Below, piece by piece: positions 44,277 to 55,358 of a DNA stretch of 64,000 nt. Position numbers and translations under genes: made by a program. Origin of the DNA: Eupeodes corollae (Eukaryota > Arthropoda > Insecta > Diptera > Syrphidae). Numbering within the stretch: the first letter of the stretch is position 1; the number at the start of each line of letters is the position of its first letter. Under the pieces are notes generated by a model. The model did no database searches. It was not told where the DNA came from and worked only from the letters and a program-made list of their open reading frames with translations. The DNA lies in NCBI RefSeq assembly GCF_945859685.1, contig NC_079147.1, positions 140,144,645 to 140,208,644 on the forward strand, read 5' to 3'.

Positions 44277-45269
44277 TTAAATGGCTAAAAAAGATCGCTT
44301 AAAATCGCAGTCAATTGTACTTCTATAAAAGCCAATTTTCTTTGAAGTCATCTGCCGATGTCTTCGTATACCCTCGTTGATTTCCTGTACTGTTATCGGC
44401 TTAACAGCTTCTTGCCCACGTCCCTGACTAACCTCTGGACAAATGTGAAGCATTGCTGACGATGCTCCGGTTGAAGTAACCCTACTGTACGGCTCAGTGA
44501 CACGATTGTTCGAATTTAAACGTGTTAAGATAGCATAATCAACGATAACAGCTATGGTTTCATGTGAAAAATATGCCAATATATTCATACAAGTATTTGA
44601 GATAGTCAAATTTTGGGGAAGGTCTAAAAACTTGTGGAATTTGTTTTTGATTTTTTCTCCATGGCGACAATAGAAAGACGTTTTACGTGCCTCATTAAAC
44701 TCGTGGTATTGCTGGCCGGTAAGAATCTGGGATATACGGTCGGCCCGGAATAAGCGTCTTGTTCGTTCCTCATCGAATTTTTCCGGGATTTCTATGCTAA
44801 GTTCGTCTTCAGACTCTTGACTCTCGAACTCCTCCAATGAATCCTGTGGCCGACGAGTGCGAATACTGAGAAATTTCTTTAATATCCTCATATCTTTTAA
44901 ATGTTTACGCATCCGAGCAATTTTCACCGGATGATTTCGCATCAAGAATTCAAAGTCGGCTTGCGAAGGGCAAGCAGCATTTTTACGGCGCATAGAAATT
45001 ATTGTTGCTTCATGGAATATTCCACGCAATTGCTGTTGAAGAATTTGTTCAACAAGTTTAACACTTTCTTCTCTAGGTTGATCACAGTCACCAAAACTTC
45101 TCATAATGTCTGAAATTTCAGAAATCAGATCATCGTTGTGGACTTGGATGGGTTGTTGTGGGTTCTCGTTGTGTCCTTGTGCTTGTGCCTGTCCTTGTCC
45201 ATGGCCAGGTGTGCCAGCTGATGATGAAGAGTTTTGTCTAGGTAATTTTTTGTTTGCGTTATAATTCAT
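44277..45269 (-). CDS. Spt3: Spt3, SAGA complex histone-fold subunit
   Basis: One uninterrupted frame of 330 codons on the minus strand. After a low-complexity Gln/Gly/Ser-rich N terminus, a first histone fold (about residues 45-150) starts ISEISDIMRSFGDCDQPREESVKLVEQI and includes HEATIISMRRKN and FEFLMRNHPVKIARMRKHL. A linker and a second histone fold follow, with YHEFNEARKTSF and LAYFSHETIAVIVDYAIL, the two-fold layout of Spt3/SUPT3H. Spt3 helps SAGA deliver TBP to promoters. Its 3' end converges with the ZAD gene, 257 bases apart stop to stop. A minus-strand AATAAA lies at about 44235. The shorter C terminus compared with other fly Spt3 proteins may be real or due to an unseen exon. Confidence 0.93.
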   Translation of the reverse strand: MNYNANKKLPRQNSSSSAGTPGHGQGQAQAQGHNENPQQPIQVHNDDLISEISDIMRSFGDCDQPREESVKLVEQILQQQLRGIFHEATIISMRRKNAACPSQADFEFLMRNHPVKIARMRKHLKDMRILKKFLSIRTRRPQDSLEEFESQESEDELSIEIPEKFDEERTRRLFRADRISQILTGQQYHEFNEARKTSFYCRHGEKIKNKFHKFLDLPQNLTISNTCMNILAYFSHETIAVIVDYAILTRLNSNNRVTEPYSRVTSTGASSAMLHICPEVSQGRGQEAVKPITVQEINEGIRRHRQMTSKKIGFYRSTIDCDFKRSFLAI

Positions 45270-46462
45270 TTTATGTTGGTTTTGAATAAAGCAAAATATC
45301 TAATCAATGGTTCAATTTTTGAATTTATTCTAAACAAAATCGATTTTTCGGCGTTTTGATTGACGGTGATGCAAATTTTGTTTCGTTTTACGCATTTCTT
45401 TTCACAGCTGTTATGCGATTTCTATTTAAAAAGAAATGTCAAAAATTTGCTCAGAAATTGAAAGGTTCATTTTCGAGTGAAAGAGTTCAGTGAGTGAAAT
45501 ACCTACGAGCATTAAATGGGTATATTCAATGACAGTTTCGTACAAAAAATCAAATCAAGGGAATGACAAATCTAGACACCTTTGAAAAAAATCCAATTTT
45601 TACATTTCCACAATTGAAACTGTGTCAATAATAACTTTGAATCTGTCCGCAACTTGAATGTATCAGATTTTGTAATGGGAGAGCTAAGAATTTACGAAAT
45701 TTTTGAAATGCATACACATTGTATGCATTAAAAGCTCAACTACAGATATTCAAAAAAAACGACATAAGTAAAAAACTAAATTGAAAACTAATGGCTAAGC
45801 CACCAGCACTCGTTAGGTATGTCGGGCTTTAGACAGGTTCCGTACCTCCTTTATGATATTTTTATTTACTTAATTTATTTGATTTATTTATATATTTCTT
45901 TTACTTTTTGTATAAGTTTAACAACAAGAATAACATTGGTGCTGTACAAATGTCCTAAAATAAAACAAACAAAATTACAATGACAATACAAGGGCTTACG
46001 ATATTTACAGTGTGAAACGGATTCAAAGCCTTCGCTAACATTTCACATTACAAGAGTGCATTATGTCTATTCGATTTGTAAAAGTCATCGTGACCGAACT
46101 TGTGATTGGGGTTAAGCTATAACGGTGAACGCTAGTGAGAAAAATTATTATCGAAATAGAATGATCCTAATTTTTCCAACCTAATGCTTATTCCAACCAA
46201 TTGCGATAACTGTCAATTTGAAGTAAAATTAAAAGGATGTGAAAAGTTATTTTTATTGAAGCGAAAGTTATATGCCACTACAAAACAAATTGTTGTTGTT
46301 TTGTTGAAGGTAAGTATCTCAACCCAGTGTTTAAAAACTATACTAATTTAAGAGGAAACGTCCCAATAAAGGGCATATGTAGCGAACAGTTAACAGAATT
46401 AAAAGCACTGAAAATCAATGATGTTCGCAATTTTCATTTTTAATTGAAACGGATAGTCTTTT
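45270..46462. other. Intergenic region upstream of Spt3
   Basis: Holds the Spt3 promoter in its first few hundred bases. The rest is AT-rich, with no gene or defined repeat seen. Confidence 0.4.
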
Positions 46463-46512
46463 TGACTCTCTTGCATGACAGTCCAACCCACTAAACACCA
46501 CGCTATGGGCAG
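46463..46512 (-). mobile_element. tRNA-derived SINE, copy 6, head fragment
   Basis: On the minus strand CATAGCGTGGTGTTTAGTGG leads to GTTGGACTGTCATGCAAGAG. About 50 bases of the tRNA-like head are left, and the B box is lost. Confidence 0.6.
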
Positions 46513-47688
46513 TTATATCATTGATTTTACATTGAATGATTTTGCGATTAGTCTCAAACAGCGAATGTTTTCTAAATCTCTTTTTGATGCCCCCAAATCC
46601 TTCACTTTTGCTGTTGAACAAATTTTGTCTTCCCTCCACAAGGCTTATCGGAAGATTCGTTTCACCCTTAAAAAAAATTCAAACTTTGTACTCTTTTGTT
46701 TGTCATTTTAAAATATTTTTAAAAATCCGAATATGAAATTAAAAGACAATGTTTGACTCTTCTTCATTCATTCATTTCGGTTTAACTATGTACAGACCTT
46801 TTACCTATTATTCTAAAAATGCGTATGTACTTAACTAAAGCAAAATGTTGTGCTTAAAAGCAATGGTGCAAGATTAACAACCTATTGATAAGGGTTTAAC
46901 AATTTTCTAGTTAGCAGTTTACGAACATCCAACTAGACTATTCCTTCCACTGCTCTTATAAGAATAATTGTACAGATGTCATATGAGTTTATCAAATTGG
47001 TAAAGTAGCCAATCCGTGATTTTAACTTTTAGCAAATTGTTGTAATAGTAAACTGTTAAATTCCTTAAAAAATCGGTTATGATCTTTCAGCTTAGTAAAT
47101 TGCTTCGTAAATGGCTTTAGCATCTTACTAAATCGTTAAAAATTTTGTGTCAATATTTGTTGAGTTTCCGAAAATATTTTCCGATTTTTCTACGATTTTG
47201 TAGCTTTTGTTACATTTTTTGTTTTATTTCTTTACACATTCGTGAAGTCTGTCAAAAACTTATAGTATTTTATAGGAATTCAAAAAGAGTTATCCATTTT
47301 TAGGTTCTGACATAAATCTGCTTCCCCTATTCTTTTCTGGATTATGCAAATACAGATCCATGTAAACCCACTTTCATTCCACTTTTTGATTTGATATCAT
47401 CGTACCATCAATGCGACGTTGACATTTCATTTCGACAGAGGGTTTATTTTCGGAACTTTTCGCTACAATTTGCAGTTAATAAACTAAACACCCTTCATCG
47501 TGTATTGCTCATAAAAAGAATTTTATTTTTTCTTCAATTTTTCTTTGGGATTGTAATAAAGTTTGATTTTAAATTAATAAAATAAATAAAAAAATCAAGC
47601 GCATTAATATTTCCAAAAACCTTAACAACGTCACAGAAGGAAAAATATTGTCGAGACAACCGGGGGCCTTTGCAAGAAAGCAAAAAGT
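46513..47688. other. Intergenic region upstream of Iruka
   Basis: AT-rich. Short frames here lack any recognisable domain. The last 100 bases before 47689 should hold the 5' UTR. Confidence 0.4.
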
Positions 47689-48924
47689 ATGGCCGAAGCA
47701 GTTGTCGGAGAACCAACCTCACCCCCTAGTAGGTTCTACTGTCATATGTGTAATCTAGAAATCAACATATTCAACAATGATTACACATGTCCATTGTGCG
47801 CTGGTGGGTTTATTGAGGAACTTCCTCCATTGGCTCCTGTGGGCGGTAGTAGTGCAGGAAGTATAAGTGACTCTTCGGCGAGTGGGCCATCAGCATCTGG
47901 TCTAAGTACCGGCGAGAACCAGTCATCTAACGACCCACCTCGTTCAGATTCGCCCAATAGTCGAATGAATGATTTAGTTGCAACTTTATTAATGACCCGC
48001 GGAATGCCTCCATTAACATTGAATGGACCGCGGGAGCTAGAAATATCGATTGATGCTAATGGTGATGCAAGCGTTGTCGGCAGTGGCAGCATTGGGAATA
48101 TTAGTAATGTCAGTCGTAATAGACGCGGTGCTGCCGGTAGTGGCAATTTTTCTGGCCGCCAAAGGCAAACCAATTTTCATAGACTTGACAATGTGTTCTT
48201 AGACTTCCTCAGTTCCCTATCTGGCAGCGAGGATGGTCCGTTTGGTGGAAATTCACAAATGTTTTTCATGGGCAATCCCGGTGACTATGCTTGGGGTCGT
48301 GAAGGTATCGATACTGTTGTTACTCAACTTTTAAATCACATGGATTCATCTGGTCCGCCGCCCTTACCAAAAGAAAAAATTGCCGAAATTCCAACAGTAG
48401 AGATAAGCGAAACCGAAGTCGAACAAAAACTCAAATGTTCTGTGTGTTGGGAAGATTTTAAATTACAAGAGGCCGTTAGGAAGCTACCCTGTTTGCATGT
48501 ATATCACGAAAATTGCATAGTACCATGGTTGGATTTACATGGTACTTGCCCTATTTGCCGAAAGTCACTGCAATTAGAGCCAACCTGCTCTATGCACAAC
48601 GGTGCTACCGCATCAACATCCGGAGGATTGCCAGATATGGCGATGCCCATACCTATGTTGTCGATGCCTACCGCAACTGTATCTGTAACCTTGACCTCAC
48701 AGCCGGGATCATCTACCCCGACGGCTAGAATAACCAACTCACGTCACGCACCTCAGCCACCAAGGCCAACATCAGCACCACCAGCATCATCAGGATCAGC
48801 ACAAGCAGCGCATACATCGTCAGCAACAACAGATCCGGCACAGACACAGCCACAGACAGGTCAAACCACTTCCTCGAATGTTATGGCTTTCGAAGACGGC
48901 AATGTAGAATATGACTTTGATTAA
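47689..48924 (+). CDS. Iru: Iruka / RNF126-type RING-H2 E3 ubiquitin ligase
   Basis: A single frame of 411 codons. The N terminus has the BCA2-type zinc ribbon (FYCHMCNLEINIFNNDYTCPLC, residues about 17-38), shared by RNF126, RNF115 and Iruka, which binds ubiquitin or client proteins. A Ser/Gly-rich linker follows. The RING-H2 at about residues 250-291 reads CSVCWEDF, PCLHVYHENC, CPICR, with all eight ligands. The C terminus is a Pro/Thr/Ser/Gln-rich tail ending EDGNVEYDFD. Family members ubiquitinate misfolded or mislocalised cytosolic proteins; Drosophila Iruka is reported to target unloaded Argonaute1. AATAAA repeats begin about 14 bases after the stop. Confidence 0.95.
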   Translation: MAEAVVGEPTSPPSRFYCHMCNLEINIFNNDYTCPLCAGGFIEELPPLAPVGGSSAGSISDSSASGPSASGLSTGENQSSNDPPRSDSPNSRMNDLVATLLMTRGMPPLTLNGPRELEISIDANGDASVVGSGSIGNISNVSRNRRGAAGSGNFSGRQRQTNFHRLDNVFLDFLSSLSGSEDGPFGGNSQMFFMGNPGDYAWGREGIDTVVTQLLNHMDSSGPPPLPKEKIAEIPTVEISETEVEQKLKCSVCWEDFKLQEAVRKLPCLHVYHENCIVPWLDLHGTCPICRKSLQLEPTCSMHNGATASTSGGLPDMAMPIPMLSMPTATVSVTLTSQPGSSTPTARITNSRHAPQPPRPTSAPPASSGSAQAAHTSSATTDPAQTQPQTGQTTSSNVMAFEDGNVEYDFD

Positions 48925-51229
48925 ATCAATTTAATATAAAATAAAATAAAATATTCACAGCTTTTATAAGTTTATATCAGTATATATGCATGTGTATATA
49001 TCCTAATATATATATGTATATGTATATATATTATATATTTATTATATAACGACAAAGAGTAATTATTATTGCTTAATGAAGTCTCCTTTTGTTTTATAAT
49101 TGTTTTAACTTTCTATTTTTTTTTTTGTAATGTTTTTGTTCTACTTTCAATCCTTCACAAATATATAAATATACATAATGATTCTTTCCATTTAAATTAA
49201 TTACAAAACACTAAAACTAGAAAATCAATTAAAAGGTCTGTTTTGCATGACGACTTTCGAGTTGTAGCTTTTTAAGTTCGAAAAATATCAAAAGCAAATC
49301 TCAAAAGTCATCCTGTAATACACAGAAATGCAGACAAATTATGTACTATCTTAAATAAAAAAAATACTATATACACGTATTTATATTAAATTTAAAATTA
49401 AAAAAAAACTGCTAGTTTTTATTCAGAATTAACCGACAGAATTAAAAAAAACAATTTCATTTTGTTATAAATATAATAAACATACGTTTAAGAAGAAAAA
49501 CAAAGAAAAAAGTTAAAATATTCATAAAAGCACGAATGTGTATTACAAACAAAAATAAAAATGTTTTCCTTTTGAATTAAATTGAAAAAAAAAATAATAA
49601 TAACACAAAAATATATACATACAAAAGCGGTATCCACGACGATTCCGATGTATAAAAATTGTCTCTTGTATCATTAATTATTTTATCATGGTGTGAAAAT
49701 CTAATAGGATTTAAAAAATACAAGTTCGAATTAACTATTATTGTATACTACGGCGACTTGTCGTTGTATGGGGAATGGTATTTTTTATTTTGCATATGCC
49801 GCTCGGAATTGTGTTTGGGACTTCCTTAAAATGTCCTTCGTTTAAACAAAAAAAAAAACAAGTTAACAAAAAGAACAAAGTAGTGAATGATGCACATAAA
49901 GGCTTTCAGTTCAAAAAACAAACTTTCTGTGATATGAAGTTTCCTTTAGGGCTGCTGTAGTCGTAGTCATATGACTTGCCTTTCAACTATTTTTACAGCA
50001 GTACTAGTTTGAAAGGGTTTTGGGATTTAAGTTGTTCGTAAATTTAATTTAAATGACAATAAAATCAACTTTTAGTTCTGTCGTTAAATTTTGTTTGTAA
50101 TGCAAGTTAATAATATTGCTTCAAAAGTATAGTAAAGACGATTAAAAGGTTTTATTTAAAAACCGTGTAATATTTTCCTCCTTTATCCTAAGAAATGAAA
50201 TCGCTTCTCATCCTGTTTAAAAAGTTAAACCCTTTTTAGATGAGGGCTGTCAGAAAAGTAAATAGACTTTCGCTTCAATTGACAAGCGTGCTAATAATTT
50301 TCGAAGATTGGATTCATTCCATTGCGATTTATGAGGCGTCATACTACTATCATGTATGATTTGGCGACAAGTAACGGATATTTATCGGATCAAATGTAAA
50401 ATTTTGTAAAAATCTGCGATTATTTTGATAGTATGTATTATTAACGTCGTCGTTAACCTTTGAAAAGACGAAGTGACCCAAGTTAACAATATATTCACGA
50501 GCTCATTAAAAAAAATAAAATTTTTGGATATTGGAGAGATTAGAATGTATTTTTTTCTTTTAGGGATAAAAGTTTCAAGTTTGAGTTTTAAAAAAAATCC
50601 CATTCCTTATACAAAAGACATAATGCTTACTAACAATAAGTCGAATAAAACAAATCATTGTATTCACTTAAAGCAAACTTCTACACTCAAAATTGATATG
50701 ATTTGGATTTAGATTAAGTTTAATAGCATTACTTATATATAAATTATATTTATTATTTTAATAATAAAACAACAAAAACTAAAAAAAGAAAAAAACAAAT
50801 ATAAAAAAGAAATAACGACACGTATACATATATTGGCTTTATTCTAAAATCATTATTTTTTAATTTGTCGCACCAATATTGCAACGAATTTGTGTGTGAG
50901 TGTTTTATTCTTTTGTAATAATAGATATAATATAACAAACATACCAATTTCAAGAAATAAAGACGAAAATTATATAAAGTCTATGAAATGTGATTAGGTC
51001 AGGGGATCGTTTTTAGCTAAGTTCCATGAAACTATTAAAGAATATTCTCTCTTAAAAAAAGTGTTATAATTTATTTAATTTTATTTGTAGGGCAGAGGCT
51101 TATTGCTAAGAACAATATATTTTGACATTTTGTTGAAGACAACTAAGATTTTAAAATTAAATTAATTGCCAAGAAGGAGTTATGATTTCTTTTCAAATCC
51201 ACATTCCAAAATATTTTTTTTTATATTTA
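48925..51229 (+). other. Iruka 3' UTR and following gene-free sequence
   Basis: Several AATAAA signals from about 48938 onward and TA-rich microsatellite-like stretches (48980-49040) fit a 3' UTR with alternative ends. From 50000 to 51229 I see AT-rich sequence without genes. Confidence 0.45.
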
Positions 51230-51430
51230 GAAGGGAGGACATTTGTGTTAAATGTCTGCACATTGTAATGAATGGGTCACGTTGAGTCCGGTAAAGCGTT
51301 CCACATTTGTGTAGTGCGGCTAAAGAAAGAATCCCTATACTTAACCCTACGTCCGAAATTGGTACTGATGAGCATTACTAGAAGTATGGGTATACGGTTG
51401 AATTGAATTGAGGTGAGAAATGCAACTGGC
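51230..51430 (-). mobile_element. LINE C-terminal fragment, minus strand
   Basis: The minus strand reads NFGRRVKYRDSFFSRTTQMW, then NALPDST and NVQTFNTNV. This is the conserved RYR-SFFPRT-LWNSLP end of CR1/Jockey-type ORF2. No more of the element is seen. Confidence 0.65.
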
Positions 51431-51664
51431 TACACTACACTAGAGCATTGTTGGTGAAAAGGCAAGAGAACTATCGGTGTTTAACAGAAGCAAATGTATC
51501 TTTAAGAAAACGATCTCCCATCATTTTTAAAGCTCTCTATCCGAAAAGCTGTAGTATGTTATTGGGACACCAGCCTATTAATATGAGAACTATACTCAAA
51601 TTATGGAAGAAAAATTAAATTAATGCCAGATTAGAACTTCTTGCATCGTCGGCGAAAACCTAAA
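51431..51664. other. Unassigned sequence beside a SINE
   Basis: A plus-strand stretch gives ANVSLRKRSPIIFKALYPKS and INMRTILKLWKKN, which may be another LINE remnant. I cannot place it in a family. Confidence 0.3.
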
Positions 51665-51948
51665 CCCGTAGCTTGATGGTTAGTGCGTTGGACTGTCATA
51701 CAAGGGGTCTTGGGTTTAATCCCTGCATGTGGCACCTAACTTTTTTCACGGGTACTTCCTCTTGCGAGGAATTGACGAATCCTCCAAGAGTAGTTCTTGT
51801 CATGAAAATTGCTTTCTCAAATTAGGCGTTCGGATTCAGCATATAAACTGTAGATCCCTTCCATCTCTGACAACTTTACTCGCACACAGGAATGGTTGAG
51901 AGTTGTAAGTCACTAGGCCCTGGTTTTTCATGGACTATTGCGCCACTT
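51665..51948 (+). mobile_element. tRNA-derived SINE, copy 7, near full length
   Basis: CCCGTAGCTTGATGGTTAGT is followed by the A box, a mutated B box (GGTTTAATCCC), the acceptor-like end TGGCACC, the CACGGGTACTTCCTCTTGCG segment, the hairpin region (left arm decayed) and the 3' end TCACTAGGCCCTGGTTTTTC. It ends in an ATTT-rich tail. Confidence 0.85.
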
Positions 51949-52181
51949 AATTTATTTATTTTTAAATAAATGAAATAATCATAGGAAATTTTGGAAACAG
52001 GCATCACGAATAGCTTGGATTAAGGTGACTTTGTCTTAATATTGTCTACCACCTTCTTAAACTTTACGAAATAGCCATGACCAAATGTTTTCAATTATGT
52101 TTAAGTCCAGTGAATATGATGGCCACGTCTTCTGATTGAATGCAACTTGGAAAGTCCAAGGCAGAGGGCCAAAAAAGTTCA

Positions 52182-52301
52182 GGTTTCGGCGACATTAGGG
52201 ACATGAAAGTAAGGCAAGTTTCTAGTATCTGATTGGCCAGCTACCAAAAAATTACGTTCCAATTAAGGCAACTTTAAAGGAAAGTTGACTGGAAAGTTCC
52301 C
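52182..52301 (-). mobile_element. MITE family A, terminal fragment
   Basis: TTCAGGTTTCGGCGACATTA through AAAGTAAGGCAAGTTTCTAG to TTGACTGGAAAGTT matches one end of the family in reverse orientation. It lies 125 bases before a full copy in the opposite direction. Confidence 0.65.
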
Positions 52302-52426
52302 GATTATTATTTAAATTCTAGCTGCCCACAACATTAGACCTGATTTAGGGCTATGATGCCCTGTCAATATAAGCTCACCCTTTCTCAAATCATGGAAATA
52401 AAATGTACATATAAGCATCAGAAAAA

Positions 52427-52986
52427 AGCAGATTCAGACAACATAAGGGATTTCATTTGCAGTCTTTATTCCTTGAACGTACATTTTAACCAAGGCAACT
52501 ATTTAACTATTTTCTAGTAGATATCATGCATTTCAAATTCAGAGCTTTACTACGCAAACCTCTACTTTAAGTTCATAGTACAAAAACTACTAGAAACATT
52601 ATTGTCTACAAAGCACTCTTTAGGCGAGCTACAAGTCTATCACAATTTGTATTTTGTATGGTAAAGAAATATAACTTACATTTCTTTTCCAAATTGAAAA
52701 GGAACCCTTTTACAGAACAAATTACATAAAGTAAGTTGTGCAGAGAATAAATAAATCATAGAGTAATAAAGTTTAGCTTTCAGTTGAATGAAAAAACTTG
52801 ATCAACTGTCATTTTGATAGAATAGACTTGACTTAATAGGTAGTTAAGGAGATTTTTCTTGGCTAACTTTCCAATCAACTATCCATTAAAGTTGCCTTAA
52901 TTAGAAAGTAATTTTTTGTCAGCTGGCCAATCAGATATCAGAAACTTGCCTTACTTTCAAGTTCTTTATGTTGTCTGAACCTGCCC
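52427..52986 (+). mobile_element. MITE family A, full-length copy
   Basis: About 560 bp. Begins AGCAGATTCAGACAACATAA and ends with the inverted TTATGTTGTCTGAACCTGCCC. The body agrees with 22692-23247 through the whole length. No coding capacity. Confidence 0.8.
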
Positions 52987-52999
52987 ATTCTAAAACTGC

Positions 53000-53560
53000 T
53001 TCCAAGTATTCGTTATACGTCGGTCTATTTGCTTTTCTTCTTCTTTTTGAACGACTTCAGTTCTCCGAGATAAACGAATGATCATCAACATAGTCATTTT
53101 TTTCAAGCTAGATGTCCTTCCTTATGTGGTTCGTCATGACTTTGGTTTTGTTAAGGTTCATTCGTATTCCATGTATTTTACATTCTCTGGAAAGTTAGTT
53201 CCATAACTTATAGTATTTCGGAAAGCCAAACAATTTCATTTACAAACCTCAGATCACTCAGTCCCTCTCTCTAGATTTGTTTTCCAAATCTGTTGGTACA
53301 ATTAAGCTTGTGAAAAATATTTTCGAGTGCTGATGAAAATGGGGAAATGGGAACTACTTGTCACGAAACGCCCTTTATAAAAAGAATTCCTGTCTGATTT
53401 TCCCCGCATTTAATTTCCCAATATTGTTATAGTACAAATTTATCAAAGTCGGATTAGTGTTAAATAAGAATTATAGTGGTTTGTTTTATTCTACATACTT
53501 TCCAATAAGCTGGGTCATGATCTGGAGCTTTGCTTTGAACTTCTTTATATAGTGCTTTAT
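53000..53560 (-). mobile_element. RTE-like LINE relic, minus strand
   Basis: Minus-strand frames give ALENIFHKLN, NEIVWLSEI and, after shifts, FVYLGELKSF. These are weak matches to the RT and DFVYLG part of RTE-like elements. Strong decay. Confidence 0.4.
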
Positions 53561-53576
53561 AAAAAAATTAATAATA

Positions 53577-54924
53577 CCCCTATTATGTTGGCGAATCGAA
53601 CGTTCGAAGTGAGATATTTTCATTAGCGAACTAACACTTTCTACATACTGGCGAACTTTACAATTCGAGTTCGAAATTCAGTGCCACCATTTAAAAAATA
53701 ACAGGCATAAATAAACGTCACTTATGAAATTAAAAAAAAACTGTTGTTCATTAATAATTGATTATTTTCATAGTTAATAAGAATACAAAAAAAAAAAAAA
53801 TGATAAGCAACATAGATTTGTTTTTTTTTTGGAGGAAACGAAAATTACAGAAAAAAAGTAAGAATGCTTCGACTGCGCAAGAATATTCGAGTCTAATCTA
53901 ATTTCTTGGAACTCCCTAATCATCTCTAAGTAGAACAAATATTTTGTACCTCCTGGAAGTTCATTAAATTCTAATTAATTCCTTGTTTCTGATCATATTT
54001 ATAGTTTTTTATAACATGGCGCGTTTGTGTTCGTATTAAACAAGTTGGAAGGGCAATTTAAAAATGCAAGCACCTCCTTAATCCCTGCTATACTAAAATT
54101 TTCTTCTGCCTTTAGATTTTTTGCTAGTGAGAATTATCAGAGCAGCCTAGGAAAAGATTTTGACTTGGGTCTGTCACAATCCTCGGTTTCCTTAGTATTG
54201 AAAGAAGTTTTGTGTGCAATTGAGGACAAATTATGTCCAACCTGGTTCAGTCTCAACATGTCATCCGATGAGACACAAAAAGAAACGAAACTAGTTTTTC
54301 TTTTAACCGTCAACCCATGATTCCTTTGTATGGAACTCCAGTATTCTTACTTCAGTTCTTGAAACGTAGTTCCAAAGAGGAGAACGTACAATGTTCTTTC
54401 GTAGTATTTATATTTTTATTTCGTCGTTCAATAACTTTTCTTTTCCATCGCGAGTAGGTGGCCCAAGAGAGTTGAGGGTTGTAACATAGCAAATTGGTCC
54501 CAATATTCCATTTGGTTTTTTTTTAAGAACCAAACTCTCCAACACCTCTCGCTACAATAGGTTTCGATTCCATCAGTTCAACTGACTTTTTGTACTGAGT
54601 ATTATTAGTTCTCTTGCAGCTAAATAAAAATGCATTGATTCATGTTATTTTATAAAAGAAATGAAATATACCAATGAACTTGCATTGTTTTATTTTCCGA
54701 CATTTCTTTTACATAAGCTTCGACCTTTCATCCAACGTTCGACAAAAAATAACACGAATGAAGTTCAAATCAACGAACATTCGAAAAGGACAATAGAGTA
54801 AGATCAATTTTAGAAAAATGTATGACATTTAAGTCGAATCAACGGTTCTCAATTCGCCAACGGTAATACAAATTTCTCACACTCACACGTTTATTCATTC
54901 GACTCGCCAATGGTAATAGGGATA
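53577..54924 (+). mobile_element. PIF/Harbinger element with TIRs and TAA duplication
   Basis: The left end TACCCCTATTATGTTGGCGA and the reverse complement of the right end, TATCCCTATTACCATTGGCG, agree over about 23 bases, including TTGGCGA-TCGAA. TAA flanks both sides (53574-53576, 54925-54927), the 3-bp T-W-A duplication typical of the superfamily. Inside is a partial HARBI1-like frame. At 1348 bp it is too short for both Harbinger genes, so it is non-autonomous or decayed. Confidence 0.85.
54027..54320 (+). pseudogene. HARBI1-like transposase fragment
   Basis: 97 codons. LRFFA-like FRFFASENYQSSLGKD and GLSQSSVSLVLKEVLCAIED match the N-terminal part of Harbinger nucleases (LRFYATGSYQ...GLSQSSVSR). 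The catalytic DDE region is absent, as the frame closes at 54320. Confidence 0.75.
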
Positions 54925-54927
54925 TAA

Positions 54928-55168
54928 ATTGTTGATATTAAGATGATTGGTCCTTAGTTTGCTTTATATTTTTTGACCTCTTATGAAAGCATTAAAAAGC
55001 TTTGTAAGTATTAGAATAAGTGACTCTTTCCCGATTTTTATTAATTTCTGCTCCTATTTCGTCACTTCCTGCAGATTTTTCTTGCATCCTTAGTGATTTG
55101 TAAATTCATTTTTTTTTCTAGAGAAATCGTATGTGAATCTTACTAAGGTAATTTTTGAAATCAATGAT
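54928..55168. other. Spacer between Harbinger and I-type element
   Basis: AT-rich, no feature seen. Confidence 0.4.
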
Positions 55169-55181
55169 TTCGCGTTTTTTA
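55169..55181. repeat. Target-site duplication, left, of the I-type element
   Basis: TTCGCGTTTTTTA, identical to 60771-60783 at the other side of the element. Confidence 0.85.
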
Positions 55182-55358
55182 TTATTATTATTATTATAAC
55201 ATTATTAATATGTAATAAATTACACAAATTAATAATAATATTATTCGGCACAAGCTACCAGGACTTCGGCCGATAAGGGCAGTTATTTAAATATTATTAT
55301 ATGTTGTTAGGTCTTGAGTTTAACTTAGATATAGTTATACTTAATATAAATATAATAG

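Noticed and set aside
50382..50953. Short frames in both directions downstream of Iruka
   Set aside because: Lys/Asn/Ile/Phe-rich products typical of AT-rich noncoding DNA, without signals or motifs.
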